Below, piece by piece: positions 1 through 7,696 of a stretch of DNA of 54,352 nucleotides. How positions within the stretch are numbered: position 1 is the stretch's first letter; each line of letters begins with the position of its first letter. The position numbers and the translations under genes were made by a program. Location: contig NZ_SSDJ01000124.1 in NCBI RefSeq assembly GCF_004794465.1, positions 1 to 54,352 of the forward strand. The letters are read 5' to 3'. A model generated the notes under the pieces. The model was not told the origin of the DNA. It saw only the letters and a program-made list of their open reading frames with translations, and did no database searches. Source of the DNA: Microbacterium sp. K24. GTDB lineage: Bacteria; Actinomycetota; Actinomycetes; Actinomycetales; Microbacteriaceae.

Positions 1-169
1 CGGCATCCGGCTTGTCGGCAGCCTTCTCCGCCTTCGCGGCGGCCGTCGCCGTGGTGGCGCGACGCGGTGCGCGCTTGCGCGCCGGTGCGGCCGTCTCGGT
101 GTCGGTCGCGGCCGCAGGTGCGGACGCGGCAGACGTCTGATCGTTCTGGGTCTCGGAGAGGTTCTCCAC
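1..169 (-). CDS. rho: Transcription termination factor Rho, N-terminal fragment (partial)
   Basis: Only the first 56 codons are inside the window; the gene continues past base 1. The GTG start is preceded by AGGGAG at 175-180. The peptide begins MENLSETQND and then becomes an Ala/Thr/Lys/Arg-rich stretch (APARKRAPRRATTA). This matches the basic, low-complexity insertion that actinobacterial Rho proteins carry before the RNA-binding domain. The position directly after hom-thrB is the usual place for rho in Actinobacteria. Rho is the hexameric RNA helicase that ends transcription. No catalytic motif is visible, so the call rests on the N-terminus and the gene order. Confidence 0.82.
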   Translation of the reverse strand, partial: MENLSETQNDQTSAASAPAAATDTETAAPARKRAPRRATTATAAAKAEKAADKPDA

Positions 170-348
170 GAGTGCTCCCTTATATGTCATGGGGAATGAG
201 CGTTGAACGCGCACAACGGGTGCTGCGCACGATCGCACGGGCTGACGCTCGGCGCCAGCCAGCCTCGGCAGGAGCTCTGGAAAGAGCAGTGCCACAGGGG
301 TTTGCGTGCGGGTCTTGCAAGAGTTGCAATGGGGCCAGATTCACGAAA

Positions 349-1296
349 CTACGTGGAGCCCTCCGCTCGATCCCCCACTGTACCACCACGCACGTCGACG
401 GCGAGCAGGAGCGCCTCCCACGGGGTGTCGGTGATGCGATCGGCGAGTTCGACGGCGTCCTGCCGGCTTCCGGGGCCATCGGCCAGCACGAGCACGCTGG
501 GGCCGGCGCCCGAGACCACGGCGGCGAACCCCGCGGCACGCAGCGCCTGCACCAGCCGCTGCGTCTCGGGCATGGCTCCGGCGCGGTAGTCCTGGTGGAG
601 ACGGTCCGCGGTGGCGTCGAGCAGCAGCTCGGGGCTCTGCATGAGGGCGGCGATCAGCAGCGCCGATCGCGACACGTTGAACACGGCATCCGCCGTCGAC
701 ACGTGCGGGGGCTGCAGGGAGCGGGCCTGCGACGTCGACATCGTGTAGGCGGGCACCAGCACGAGCGGCGAGACTCCGCGGTGCACCAGGAGCTTCTTGT
801 GCTGCGGACCGCGCTCCCCCACCCAGGCGATCGTCAGTCCGCCGAACAGCGCAGGAGCGACGTTGTCGGGGTGGCCTTCGAGCTCGGTCGCGAGGCGCAG
901 GAGATCGGCGTCCTCGATCTCGACGTCGCCTTCCAGAAGACCCTTCGCGGCGAGGACGCCGGCGGCGACCGCAGCACCGGAGGAACCGAGCCCGCGGCCG
1001 TGCGGCACGCCGTTCTCTGCGACGATCCGCAGCCCCGGAACGGGCCGGCCCACGTCGGCGAACACGTACGCGATCGTGCGGACGATGAGGTTCGAGGCGT
1101 CCCGCGGGATCTCCTGCGCGCCGGAGCCGGAGACCTCGATCTCGAGCTGTCCGGCGGGGAGCGCCGTCACCTGCAGCGTGTCGTAGATGCTGAGGGCGAG
1201 CCCCAGAGTGTCGAATCCCGGGCCGAGGTTCGCGCTCGTGGCGGGAACGCGCACCTCGACGGTGCGGCCCTCGACGGGAGCCGGCGCCACCGTCAC
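349..1296 (-). CDS. thrB: Homoserine kinase
   Basis: This 315-residue GHMP-family kinase phosphorylates homoserine with ATP to give O-phosphohomoserine in threonine synthesis. The N-terminal signature VPATSANLGPGFDTLG (about residues 17-32) and the glycine-rich ATP loop PHGRGLGSSGAAVAAG are both intact. Length is normal for the family. The GTG start overlaps the hom stop as GTGA, so translation is probably coupled. The threonine synthase gene thrC, often found between hom and thrB in actinobacteria, is absent here and must lie elsewhere. Cytosolic enzyme. Confidence 0.96.
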   Translation of the reverse strand: MTVAPAPVEGRTVEVRVPATSANLGPGFDTLGLALSIYDTLQVTALPAGQLEIEVSGSGAQEIPRDASNLIVRTIAYVFADVGRPVPGLRIVAENGVPHGRGLGSSGAAVAAGVLAAKGLLEGDVEIEDADLLRLATELEGHPDNVAPALFGGLTIAWVGERGPQHKKLLVHRGVSPLVLVPAYTMSTSQARSLQPPHVSTADAVFNVSRSALLIAALMQSPELLLDATADRLHQDYRAGAMPETQRLVQALRAAGFAAVVSGAGPSVLVLADGPGSRQDAVELADRITDTPWEALLLAVDVRGGTVGDRAEGST

Positions 1297-2597
1297 TCGC
1301 CTTCCACGCGCAGCACGGAGACGACCCGCTCCACCACCGCGCTGTCGGCGAGGGCGTCGACGGTCGCGCTGAGCGCCTGTTCGGTCGCGCGGTGCGTGCC
1401 GATGATCAGGCGGGCGGTCGGCTCGTCCTCGCCTTCCACGGTCTGCACGACCGTCGCGACCGAGACGCCGCCGTCGCTGAGCGTGCTCGCGACCGTGGCC
1501 AGCACACCCGGCGCATCCGCGACCTCGAGCGTGATCTGGTAGCGGGTGTGGACGTGGCCGATTGGGACGACGGGAAGGTTGGCCCTCGTCGATTCACCCA
1601 CGCCGACTCCACCGGCGATGTGCCGGCGTGCCGCCGAGACGACGTCGCCGAGCACGGCAGAGGCCGTCTGCACGCCGCCCGCACCGGCGCCGTAGAACAT
1701 CAGCGATCCGGCGGCTTCCGCCTCGACGAAGACCGCGTTGTTGGCTCCGTGCACGGAGGCCAGCGGATGCGAGGCCGGCACCAGCGCCGGATACACGCGC
1801 ACCGAGATGGACTCCGCGCCGTCGACGTCGAGGCGCTCGCACACGGCCAGCAGCTTGATCACGAATCCGGCGGCGCGCGCCTCGTCGATCATGGAAGCCG
1901 TGACGGAGGTGATGCCCTCACGGTGCACGGCGTCCAGCGGCACAGCGGTGTGGAAGGCGAGGCTGGCGAGGATCGCGGCCTTCTGCGCGGCGTCGTATCC
2001 CTCGACATCGGCGGTCGGGTCCGCCTCGGCGTAGCCCAGGCGCTGCGCATCGGCCAGCACGTCGGCGAAGTCGGCGCCCTCGGTGTCCATCCGGTCGAGG
2101 ATGTAGTTCGTGGTGCCGTTGACGATGCCCATGATGCGCACCACCCGGTCGCCGGCGAGCGAGTCGCGCAGCGGGCGGATGATCGGGATGGCGCCCGCGG
2201 CGGCCGCCTCGTAGTAGACCGAGGCGCCGACGCGATCGGCCGCCTCGAAGAGCTCGGGGCCGTGGGTCGCGAGCAGCGCCTTGTTGGCCGTCACGACGTC
2301 GGCGCCGGAGCCGATCGCCTGAAGGATGTTCGTGCGCGCCGGCTCGATGCCGCCGATGAGCTCGATCACGATGTCGGCGCCGAGGATCAATGTCTCGGCA
2401 TCCGTCGTGAACAGCTCCTTCGGCAGGTCGACGTCGCGCGGGGCGTCGACGTCGCGCACGGCGATGCCGGCCAGCTCCAGCTCGGCACCTGCGCGGTCGG
2501 CGAGCTCGTCGCCGTGGCGCAGCAGGAGAGCCGCGACCTGCGAGCCGACCGCTCCGGCGCCCAGCAGCGCCACACGAAGTCGTCGGTAGTCAGTCAT
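1293..2597 (-). CDS. hom: Homoserine dehydrogenase
   Basis: The 434-residue enzyme reduces aspartate semialdehyde to homoserine with NAD(P)H, the branch point for threonine and methionine. The Rossmann motif LLGAGAVGSQVA is at residues 11-22. The catalytic domain contains GIVNGTTNYILD. A C-terminal ACT domain (about residues 350-430, TLEVADAPGVLATVAS) suggests feedback control by an end product, as known for the family. The ATG start has AAGGAG just upstream, and only 21 bases separate it from the lysA stop. It forms an operon with lysA upstream and thrB downstream. Confidence 0.97.
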   Translation of the reverse strand: MTDYRRLRVALLGAGAVGSQVAALLLRHGDELADRAGAELELAGIAVRDVDAPRDVDLPKELFTTDAETLILGADIVIELIGGIEPARTNILQAIGSGADVVTANKALLATHGPELFEAADRVGASVYYEAAAAGAIPIIRPLRDSLAGDRVVRIMGIVNGTTNYILDRMDTEGADFADVLADAQRLGYAEADPTADVEGYDAAQKAAILASLAFHTAVPLDAVHREGITSVTASMIDEARAAGFVIKLLAVCERLDVDGAESISVRVYPALVPASHPLASVHGANNAVFVEAEAAGSLMFYGAGAGGVQTASAVLGDVVSAARRHIAGGVGVGESTRANLPVVPIGHVHTRYQITLEVADAPGVLATVASTLSDGGVSVATVVQTVEGEDEPTARLIIGTHRATEQALSATVDALADSAVVERVVSVLRVEGE

Positions 2598-2618
2598 GGT
2601 TGCTCCTTCGGAGGTGGG

Positions 2619-4037
2619 TCATTTCTCTCCCTCGGGGGCCTGAGCCCCGTCGATGCCCGCGTCTCGGGCCAGCAGGTCGTCGATGGTCTCGCCGCGGACG
2701 ATGACCCTCGCCCGACCGTCGCGCACGGCGACGATCGGCGGACGCGGCACATGGTTGTAGTTGCTCGACAGCGAGGCGCAGTACGCGCCCGTCGCGGGGA
2801 CGGCGAGCAGATCGCCCGGCACGAGGTCGGCGGGCAGGTACTCGTGATCGACGACGATGTCGCCCGATTCGCAGTGCTTGCCGACGACACGGCTGAGCTG
2901 CGGCTCTCCGCCGCCGGCCCGTGAGGCGAGTCGTGCCGAGAACTGCGCGCCGTACAGGGCGGTGCGAGCGTTGTCGCTCATGCCGCCGTCGACGCTGATG
3001 TAACGGCGAACGGCGCCGGACTCGACCGTGACGTCCTTCGTGGTGCCGACCTCGTAGAGCGTGACGCCGGCCGTGCCGACGATCGCGCGTCCGGGTTCGA
3101 ACGACAGGGCGGGAACGGGGATGCCGCGTGCGGCGCAGCCCTCGGCCACGGCCGTGACGATCTCGCCCGCGAGCACGTCGATCGGCGTCGGGTCGTCGAC
3201 GCGGGTGTAGGCGATGCCGAAGCCGCCACCCAGGTTCAATTGCGGCACGGGCCCGCCGTCGAGGAGCGTGGCGTGCAGCTCGAGCACCCGCGATGCCGAT
3301 TCGCGGAATCCGGCGACGCCGAAGATCTGCGAGCCGATGTGGCAATGCAGACCGGCGAACTCGAGTCCGGACAGTTCGCGGATGCGCGCGACCGCCTGCT
3401 CCGCCTCGGCGAGGGGGAAGCCGAACTTCTGATCCTCATGCGCCGTGGCGAGGAACTCGTGGGTCTCGGCGTGCACGCCGCTGATGACCCGCACCAGCAC
3501 CCGCTGGACCGCGCCGGTGCGCGCGGTGATCGCGGCGAGACGCTCGATCTCGATCGCGCTGTCGACGATGATCGTGCCGACGCCGGCGACCACGGCCCGC
3601 TCCAGCTCCGCCGTCGACTTGTTGTTGCCGTGGAATCCGAGCGACGCCGGCGCCACCCCGGCGGCGAGCGCGACTTCGAGCTCTCCTCCGGTGCACACGT
3701 CGACTCGCAGTCCTTCGTCGACGACCCAGCGTGCGACGGTCGTCGAGAGGAATGCCTTGCCCGCGTAGTAGACCTGCGCCGTCGTGCCGTTCTCGGCGGC
3801 GGCCTGGTCGAACGCCGTGCGGAAGGCCCTGGCGCGGCTGCGCACCTCGTCCTCGTCGAGCACCAGCAGCGGCGTGCCGTAGGCGCGCGCGAGATCGTTC
3901 GCGCTCACGCCGGCGATGTCGAGGACTCCGTCTGCGTCGCGCACCGCGGAGGCGGGCCACACGCCGCGCGCGAGGTCGTTCGCATCTTCGGGGACGAGGA
4001 GCCATTCCGGGGCGAGCGAATCGGCAGGGGGAAGCAC
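2619..4037 (-). CDS. lysA: Diaminopimelate decarboxylase
   Basis: This PLP-dependent fold-III decarboxylase (472 residues) makes lysine from meso-diaminopimelate. The PLP lysine is K94 in YYAGKAFLS. The active-site motif CESGD near the C-terminal domain and the phosphate-binding loop LNLGGGFGIAY are present. The GTG start gives the usual actinobacterial N-terminal extension. No clear Shine-Dalgarno precedes it, so the start is somewhat uncertain. First gene of a lysA-hom-thrB-rho transcription unit. It lies 3.7 kb from argS, with which it is adjacent in many actinobacteria. Confidence 0.96.
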   Translation of the reverse strand: MLPPADSLAPEWLLVPEDANDLARGVWPASAVRDADGVLDIAGVSANDLARAYGTPLLVLDEDEVRSRARAFRTAFDQAAAENGTTAQVYYAGKAFLSTTVARWVVDEGLRVDVCTGGELEVALAAGVAPASLGFHGNNKSTAELERAVVAGVGTIIVDSAIEIERLAAITARTGAVQRVLVRVISGVHAETHEFLATAHEDQKFGFPLAEAEQAVARIRELSGLEFAGLHCHIGSQIFGVAGFRESASRVLELHATLLDGGPVPQLNLGGGFGIAYTRVDDPTPIDVLAGEIVTAVAEGCAARGIPVPALSFEPGRAIVGTAGVTLYEVGTTKDVTVESGAVRRYISVDGGMSDNARTALYGAQFSARLASRAGGGEPQLSRVVGKHCESGDIVVDHEYLPADLVPGDLLAVPATGAYCASLSSNYNHVPRPPIVAVRDGRARVIVRGETIDDLLARDAGIDGAQAPEGEK

Positions 4038-4093
4038 TGAGCACCAATCGTGGGACGGATCTCGGGCTGAACACGCACATCGAGGTTGACCCG

Positions 4094-4099
4094 ATTCTA
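4094..4099 (-). promoter_or_regulatory. Putative -10 element of the lysA operon promoter
   Basis: TAGAAT on the minus strand fits an actinobacterial -10 box. It would place the transcription start near 4087 and give a leader of about 50 nt before the lysA GTG. No convincing -35 hexamer is seen at 16-18 nt. The leader is too short for a lysine riboswitch. This is inference from spacing only. Confidence 0.4.
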
Positions 4100-4184
4100 G
4101 GGCACCGCCTGCGACCGCCTTGTCACGGTGACGCCTGACGTCAAGCCCCTGCGGCGGTTCGTCGCGGGCTCATAGGGTGGGGTC

Positions 4185-5270
4185 GTGATGAACACCGAAT
4201 CGCCTTCTGAGACCCCTGATCGCCCCGGCCTCATCGCGCGTGTCAGCGAGCCGCTCATCGCCTGGGCCCTGCGGCGGCGCCTCGTGCGCGCCGCTCTGCT
4301 CTACACCGAGCGTCGTGGCCCGATGCTGGCCGACAGCGTCACCTATCGCGCACTGTTCAGTGTCTTCGCCGGCGTGCTGCTCGGGTTCTCCATCGCGGCG
4401 CTCTGGCTGGCGGGAAACCCGGACGCGTGGCGGGCGATCATCGATTCCGTGCAGTCCGTCGTGCCGGGGCTCATCGGCGACGGCGGCGTGATCGATCCGG
4501 ACGACCTGCAGCGACAGCCGGCATCCTTGTCGATCGCCGGCATCATCTCGCTCGTCGCCCTCATCGGTGCGGCACTCGGTGCGATCGGCTCGTTGCGCAC
4601 CGCGGTGCGGGTGATCGCCGGGACCGTGCAGGACGACACCTTCTTCCTCTGGGTGATCCTGCGCAACCTCGCTCTGGCGATCGGCATCGGCGTCGCGTTC
4701 GTCGCCGCAGCCGCCGTCACTTTCGTCGGACGCCTCGGGGTCGACTGGATCAGTGATCTGCTCGGGCTTCCCGCCGACTCGCCGCTCGTCAGCTGGGCGG
4801 CACCGGTGCTCTCCCTCGTGGTGGTCTTCGCGCTCGACACGGTTCTCCTCGTCGCCGTGTTCCGTCTGCTCTCCGGCGTGCGCCCCGCGGGCCGCTCGCT
4901 CTGGGGCGGGGCGTTGCTCGGCGCCGTCGGTCTCGTCGTGCTGCAGCAGCTTTCCAGCCTGTTCGTCGGCGGCGCGACGAGCAATCCGCTGCTCGCGACC
5001 TTCGCCTCGCTGCTCGCGCTCCTGATCTGGCTGAACCTGTCGACGCAGGTGATGCTCCTCGCCTGCGCCTTCATCGTCACGACGGAGGAGGAGCGGACGG
5101 ACCGCGTGCACCAGCGCTTCGGAGCCACCACCTTCCCGCAGCGGCGGCTGCAGCGCGCCGAGGTCGATGTCCGCATCGCGACGGCCGAGCTGCGCGCGGC
5201 GCAGAAGGCGGCCGGTAGTGGCACCGGCACGGACACCGACGAGGCCCGCGCGGACGACAAGACTTCCTGA
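4185..5270 (+). CDS. YihY/BrkB family inner-membrane protein
   Basis: The 361-residue polytopic protein matches the YihY/virulence factor BrkB family. An amphipathic N-terminus leads to MLADSVTYRALFSVFAG, the family signature before the first membrane helix. About six hydrophobic segments follow, and the hydrophilic tail is rich in Ala, Gly and Thr. The biochemical role of the family is not settled; proposals include transport and envelope functions, and the old RNase BN label is wrong. TAGGGT at 4173-4178 lies 6 nt before GTG 4185, which favours this GTG and a leaderless mRNA. ATG 4188 is the alternative start. Transcribed away from lysA. Confidence 0.85.
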   Translation: MMNTESPSETPDRPGLIARVSEPLIAWALRRRLVRAALLYTERRGPMLADSVTYRALFSVFAGVLLGFSIAALWLAGNPDAWRAIIDSVQSVVPGLIGDGGVIDPDDLQRQPASLSIAGIISLVALIGAALGAIGSLRTAVRVIAGTVQDDTFFLWVILRNLALAIGIGVAFVAAAAVTFVGRLGVDWISDLLGLPADSPLVSWAAPVLSLVVVFALDTVLLVAVFRLLSGVRPAGRSLWGGALLGAVGLVVLQQLSSLFVGGATSNPLLATFASLLALLIWLNLSTQVMLLACAFIVTTEEERTDRVHQRFGATTFPQRRLQRAEVDVRIATAELRAAQKAAGSGTGTDTDEARADDKTS

Positions 5271-5278
5271 CCGTCCGA

Positions 5279-5312
5279 CGTTGTGACCGGAAATGCTAAT
5301 CTGGTCACAACG
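5279..5312 (+). promoter_or_regulatory. Perfect 10-bp inverted repeat, probable TetR operator
   Basis: Arms CGTTGTGACC (5279-5288) and GGTCACAACG (5303-5312) are perfect reverse complements separated by 14 nt. The second arm overlaps TAATCT (5298-5303), a good -10 hexamer, and abuts the Shine-Dalgarno of the hydrolase gene. Binding here would block transcription of the hydrolase-TetR operon. The symmetry is seen directly; assignment to the TetR protein encoded in the operon is inferred. Confidence 0.7.
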
Positions 5313-5322
5313 GGAGGACGGC

Positions 5323-6228
5323 ATGGAACCTCGACGCGGACAGGTCGACGTCTCGGGCGCGGCCGTCTCCTTCCTCGAATGGCGGCCGGCCGAGGAGTCC
5401 GGATCGGTGGTGCTGCTCCTCCACGGAGGCGGCGCCGACAGCGCGGAACTCTCGTGGGGCGCGGTCGGGCCCGCGCTGGCGGACGTCGGCCATCGGGTCA
5501 TCGCACCCGACCACCCCGGATTCGGGCGCAGCGCCCGCGCCGCCTGGCCACTCACGCAGGAGAATCTCGTCCGCTATGTCGGGGAGTTCATCGACGCGGC
5601 GAAGATCGACGACTATGCGGTCGGCGGGCTCTCCCTCGGCGGCGGCATCGCGCTCGGACACCTCCTCGCGCAGCCTGGACGCGCTCGCGCCGCGATGCTG
5701 CTCGGATGCTATGGACTCATGCCCCGGCTCGCCGACGGCCCGCGGGGTGCCGTGGTCCACTTCAGCAGCTACGCGCTTCTCCGCACCGGCCTCCTCGCCG
5801 CTCTCACGCGCTCGTACCTGCGCGATCGGTCGGCGATGGAGCGCGGCCTCCGCGACCTCGTCCGTGATCCTGCCGCCCGCACGCCCGCGCTCGTCGACGC
5901 GGTCCTCGCGGAGGCCGCCACCGGCACCGGCACGGCCGTCTTCGGCGAATGGCAGCGCGACCAGGTCCTCTGGAACCGTCTGCGCACCGACTACACCCCG
6001 CAGCTGCCGTCGATCCGCACACCGACGCTGCTCGTGCATGGCGATCACGACCGAGGAGTGCCCCTTCTGCGCATCCAGACGGCCGCAGAACTACTGCCCG
6101 ACGCCGAACTGACCACCGTGATCGATGCAGGACACTGGGTGCAGCGCGACCGACCCGATGTCGTCATCCCGGCGATGCTCGCCCACCTGCGGAGGAACGA
6201 CGATGCCTCGACCACTCATCCCGAATAG
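5323..6228 (+). CDS. Alpha/beta hydrolase
   Basis: This 301-residue cytosolic alpha/beta-hydrolase fold protein has the oxyanion-loop motif LLLHGGGADSAE (about residues 30-41), the nucleophile elbow GGLSLGGG, an acid in LLVHGDHDRGVP and a final histidine in DAGHWVQRDRP. The substrate is unknown. GGGAGG at 5312-5317 supports the ATG at 5323. The gene overlaps the downstream TetR gene by 26 bases, so the two are almost certainly one operon. The inverted repeat in its promoter suggests induction by a substrate-like ligand. Esterase, haloperoxidase-like or C-C hydrolase activity are all possible. Confidence 0.85.
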   Translation: MEPRRGQVDVSGAAVSFLEWRPAEESGSVVLLLHGGGADSAELSWGAVGPALADVGHRVIAPDHPGFGRSARAAWPLTQENLVRYVGEFIDAAKIDDYAVGGLSLGGGIALGHLLAQPGRARAAMLLGCYGLMPRLADGPRGAVVHFSSYALLRTGLLAALTRSYLRDRSAMERGLRDLVRDPAARTPALVDAVLAEAATGTGTAVFGEWQRDQVLWNRLRTDYTPQLPSIRTPTLLVHGDHDRGVPLLRIQTAAELLPDAELTTVIDAGHWVQRDRPDVVIPAMLAHLRRNDDASTTHPE

Positions 6229-6784
6229 ACGCGATCGCGTGCTCGACGCCGCTGAGCAGCTCGTGCTCGATCGCGGTTTCGATGCGATGAGCGTCGCGGC
6301 GATCGCCGCAGGCGCCGGAATCGGCAAGGGCGCGGTGTACCTGGAGTTCCCGGGCAAGAACGACATCCTCGATGCTCTCCTGCAGCGCGGCACGGCGCGC
6401 CTGCGCGAGCGGGTGCGGAACGAGATCGGTGAGCATCCACGCCTCGGCGACGCCTACCGTGCATCGGCACGCGCGCTGATCGAGGATCCGCTGATGACGG
6501 CCGCGTTCCTCGACGACCGTGGTGTGCTCGGTGATCACGTGATCGAGGTGCGGGACGGGCGCTATCGTGAGCGTCACCTCGGCGTCGTGGCGTGGCTGCG
6601 CGATCTGCAGGACAGCGAGCGCCTCGATCCGGAGGTCGATGCGGAGGCACTGGCCCTGGCCCTCTCGAGTGCGACGATCGGACTGCTCTCCGCGGCACGG
6701 CTGCTCGGCCCGCTCACGGCGGCGCAGCTCGACGGTGCCATCGATGCCCTGGGCCGCATGGCCGCTTCCGTCGAGATCGGGTGA
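6203..6784 (+). CDS. TetR family transcriptional regulator
   Basis: 193 residues. The N-terminal helix-turn-helix (about residues 8-55) has the TetR signature: RDRVLDAAEQLVLDRGFDAM, then SVAAIAAGAGIGKGAVYLEF. The rest is a variable ligand-binding domain. GGAGG at 6191-6195 precedes the ATG, which lies inside the 3' end of the hydrolase gene. It probably represses its own operon through the inverted repeat at 5279-5312. The effector is unknown but may be related to the substrate of the co-encoded hydrolase. Confidence 0.92.
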   Translation: MPRPLIPNRRDRVLDAAEQLVLDRGFDAMSVAAIAAGAGIGKGAVYLEFPGKNDILDALLQRGTARLRERVRNEIGEHPRLGDAYRASARALIEDPLMTAAFLDDRGVLGDHVIEVRDGRYRERHLGVVAWLRDLQDSERLDPEVDAEALALALSSATIGLLSAARLLGPLTAAQLDGAIDALGRMAASVEIG

Positions 6785-6803
6785 ACCAGGGTCGACGGCC
6801 CGG

Positions 6804-7658
6804 TCAGCGCGGGCAGACGCCCTTCTCCAGCAGTGCCGGATCGGTCGCGATCGCGCCGTCGACGTCGATGTCGATCACAGCCGCACTGCCGACGATCTCC
6901 AGCCCCGTGAGCGTGAGACCCGCCGGAAGCTGATCCGCGATGCAGACGCGCTGCGTCTGGGTGAGGCTGTCCGCCACCGACCCGAGCATCGAACCCACCC
7001 CGTCGACGTCGACGTCGAGCCCGCCGACCGACAGGCCCACCGGCGTCAGCTCGAGGTCGCCCTCGGCAGCACCGGGCGTGAGGGTGAGGGTGATCGGCAC
7101 GGCAGTGCCGAAAACGGTGAACGATCCCCCGAGCGTGGCGTTGGGCGCATCGAACTCGACCGAGTCGACGGGCAGATCCGTGCCGGCGAGAAGCGTCGTG
7201 AACTCGGCCTGGTCGATCCTGATCGTTCCCGACGCCCCGCCCAGGTCGCCACCCTGGAGCGGGATGCCCGTCGCGGTGACATCCGCCGCTCCGGTGATGC
7301 CCTCGAGAGTCACGGCATCCGTCGACAGGTGCAGCTCATCGAGCCGTCCGCTGATCAGCTGCGGCAGCAGGATGCCCTCCGCCTCGACGTCGAGCTGCTG
7401 ATCCGCCGGCAGGTCGAGCTGTTCGATCACGAGCGATCGCACGATTCCCGGCAGCACCGAGCGCGCGATGAACTCCGCCGCCACGACCAGCGCGGCCAGC
7501 AGCACCACGATGATCAGCAGCACCCACGGCCAGCGGCGTCGACGGCGCTTCCCCGGCGCAGCATCCGTCCCGCGGTCCGCATCGGAGCCCGGGATCACGA
7601 GCGTCGGATGCTCCGCGGAGGCGTCCGGATACGGCAGCGTGTGGTTGTCGTCGCTCAT
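6804..7658 (-). CDS. LmeA/DUF2993 family phospholipid-binding protein
   Basis: 284 residues. A short cytosolic N-terminus ends in a basic run (GKRRRRRW) followed by one membrane helix (about residues 35-57). The exported remainder is rich in beta strands (ITGAADVTATGIPLQGG, LEGITG). This is the architecture of the DUF2993/LmeA family, whose mycobacterial member binds phosphatidylinositol lipids and affects mannan synthesis. Cys in the final segment (RVCIADQLP) and near the end (KGVCPR) may form a disulfide. Converges on the TetR gene with 19 bases between the stops. Function here is inferred from the family. Confidence 0.8.
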   Translation of the reverse strand: MSDDNHTLPYPDASAEHPTLVIPGSDADRGTDAAPGKRRRRRWPWVLLIIVVLLAALVVAAEFIARSVLPGIVRSLVIEQLDLPADQQLDVEAEGILLPQLISGRLDELHLSTDAVTLEGITGAADVTATGIPLQGGDLGGASGTIRIDQAEFTTLLAGTDLPVDSVEFDAPNATLGGSFTVFGTAVPITLTLTPGAAEGDLELTPVGLSVGGLDVDVDGVGSMLGSVADSLTQTQRVCIADQLPAGLTLTGLEIVGSAAVIDIDVDGAIATDPALLEKGVCPR

Positions 7659-7696
7659 GCTGCCATCCTGCCCTACCGATATTCCGGCAGCGTGCG

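Noticed and set aside
4038..4094. Lysine riboswitch before lysA
   Set aside because: The leader is about 50 nt, far shorter than the element, and no conserved core is seen.
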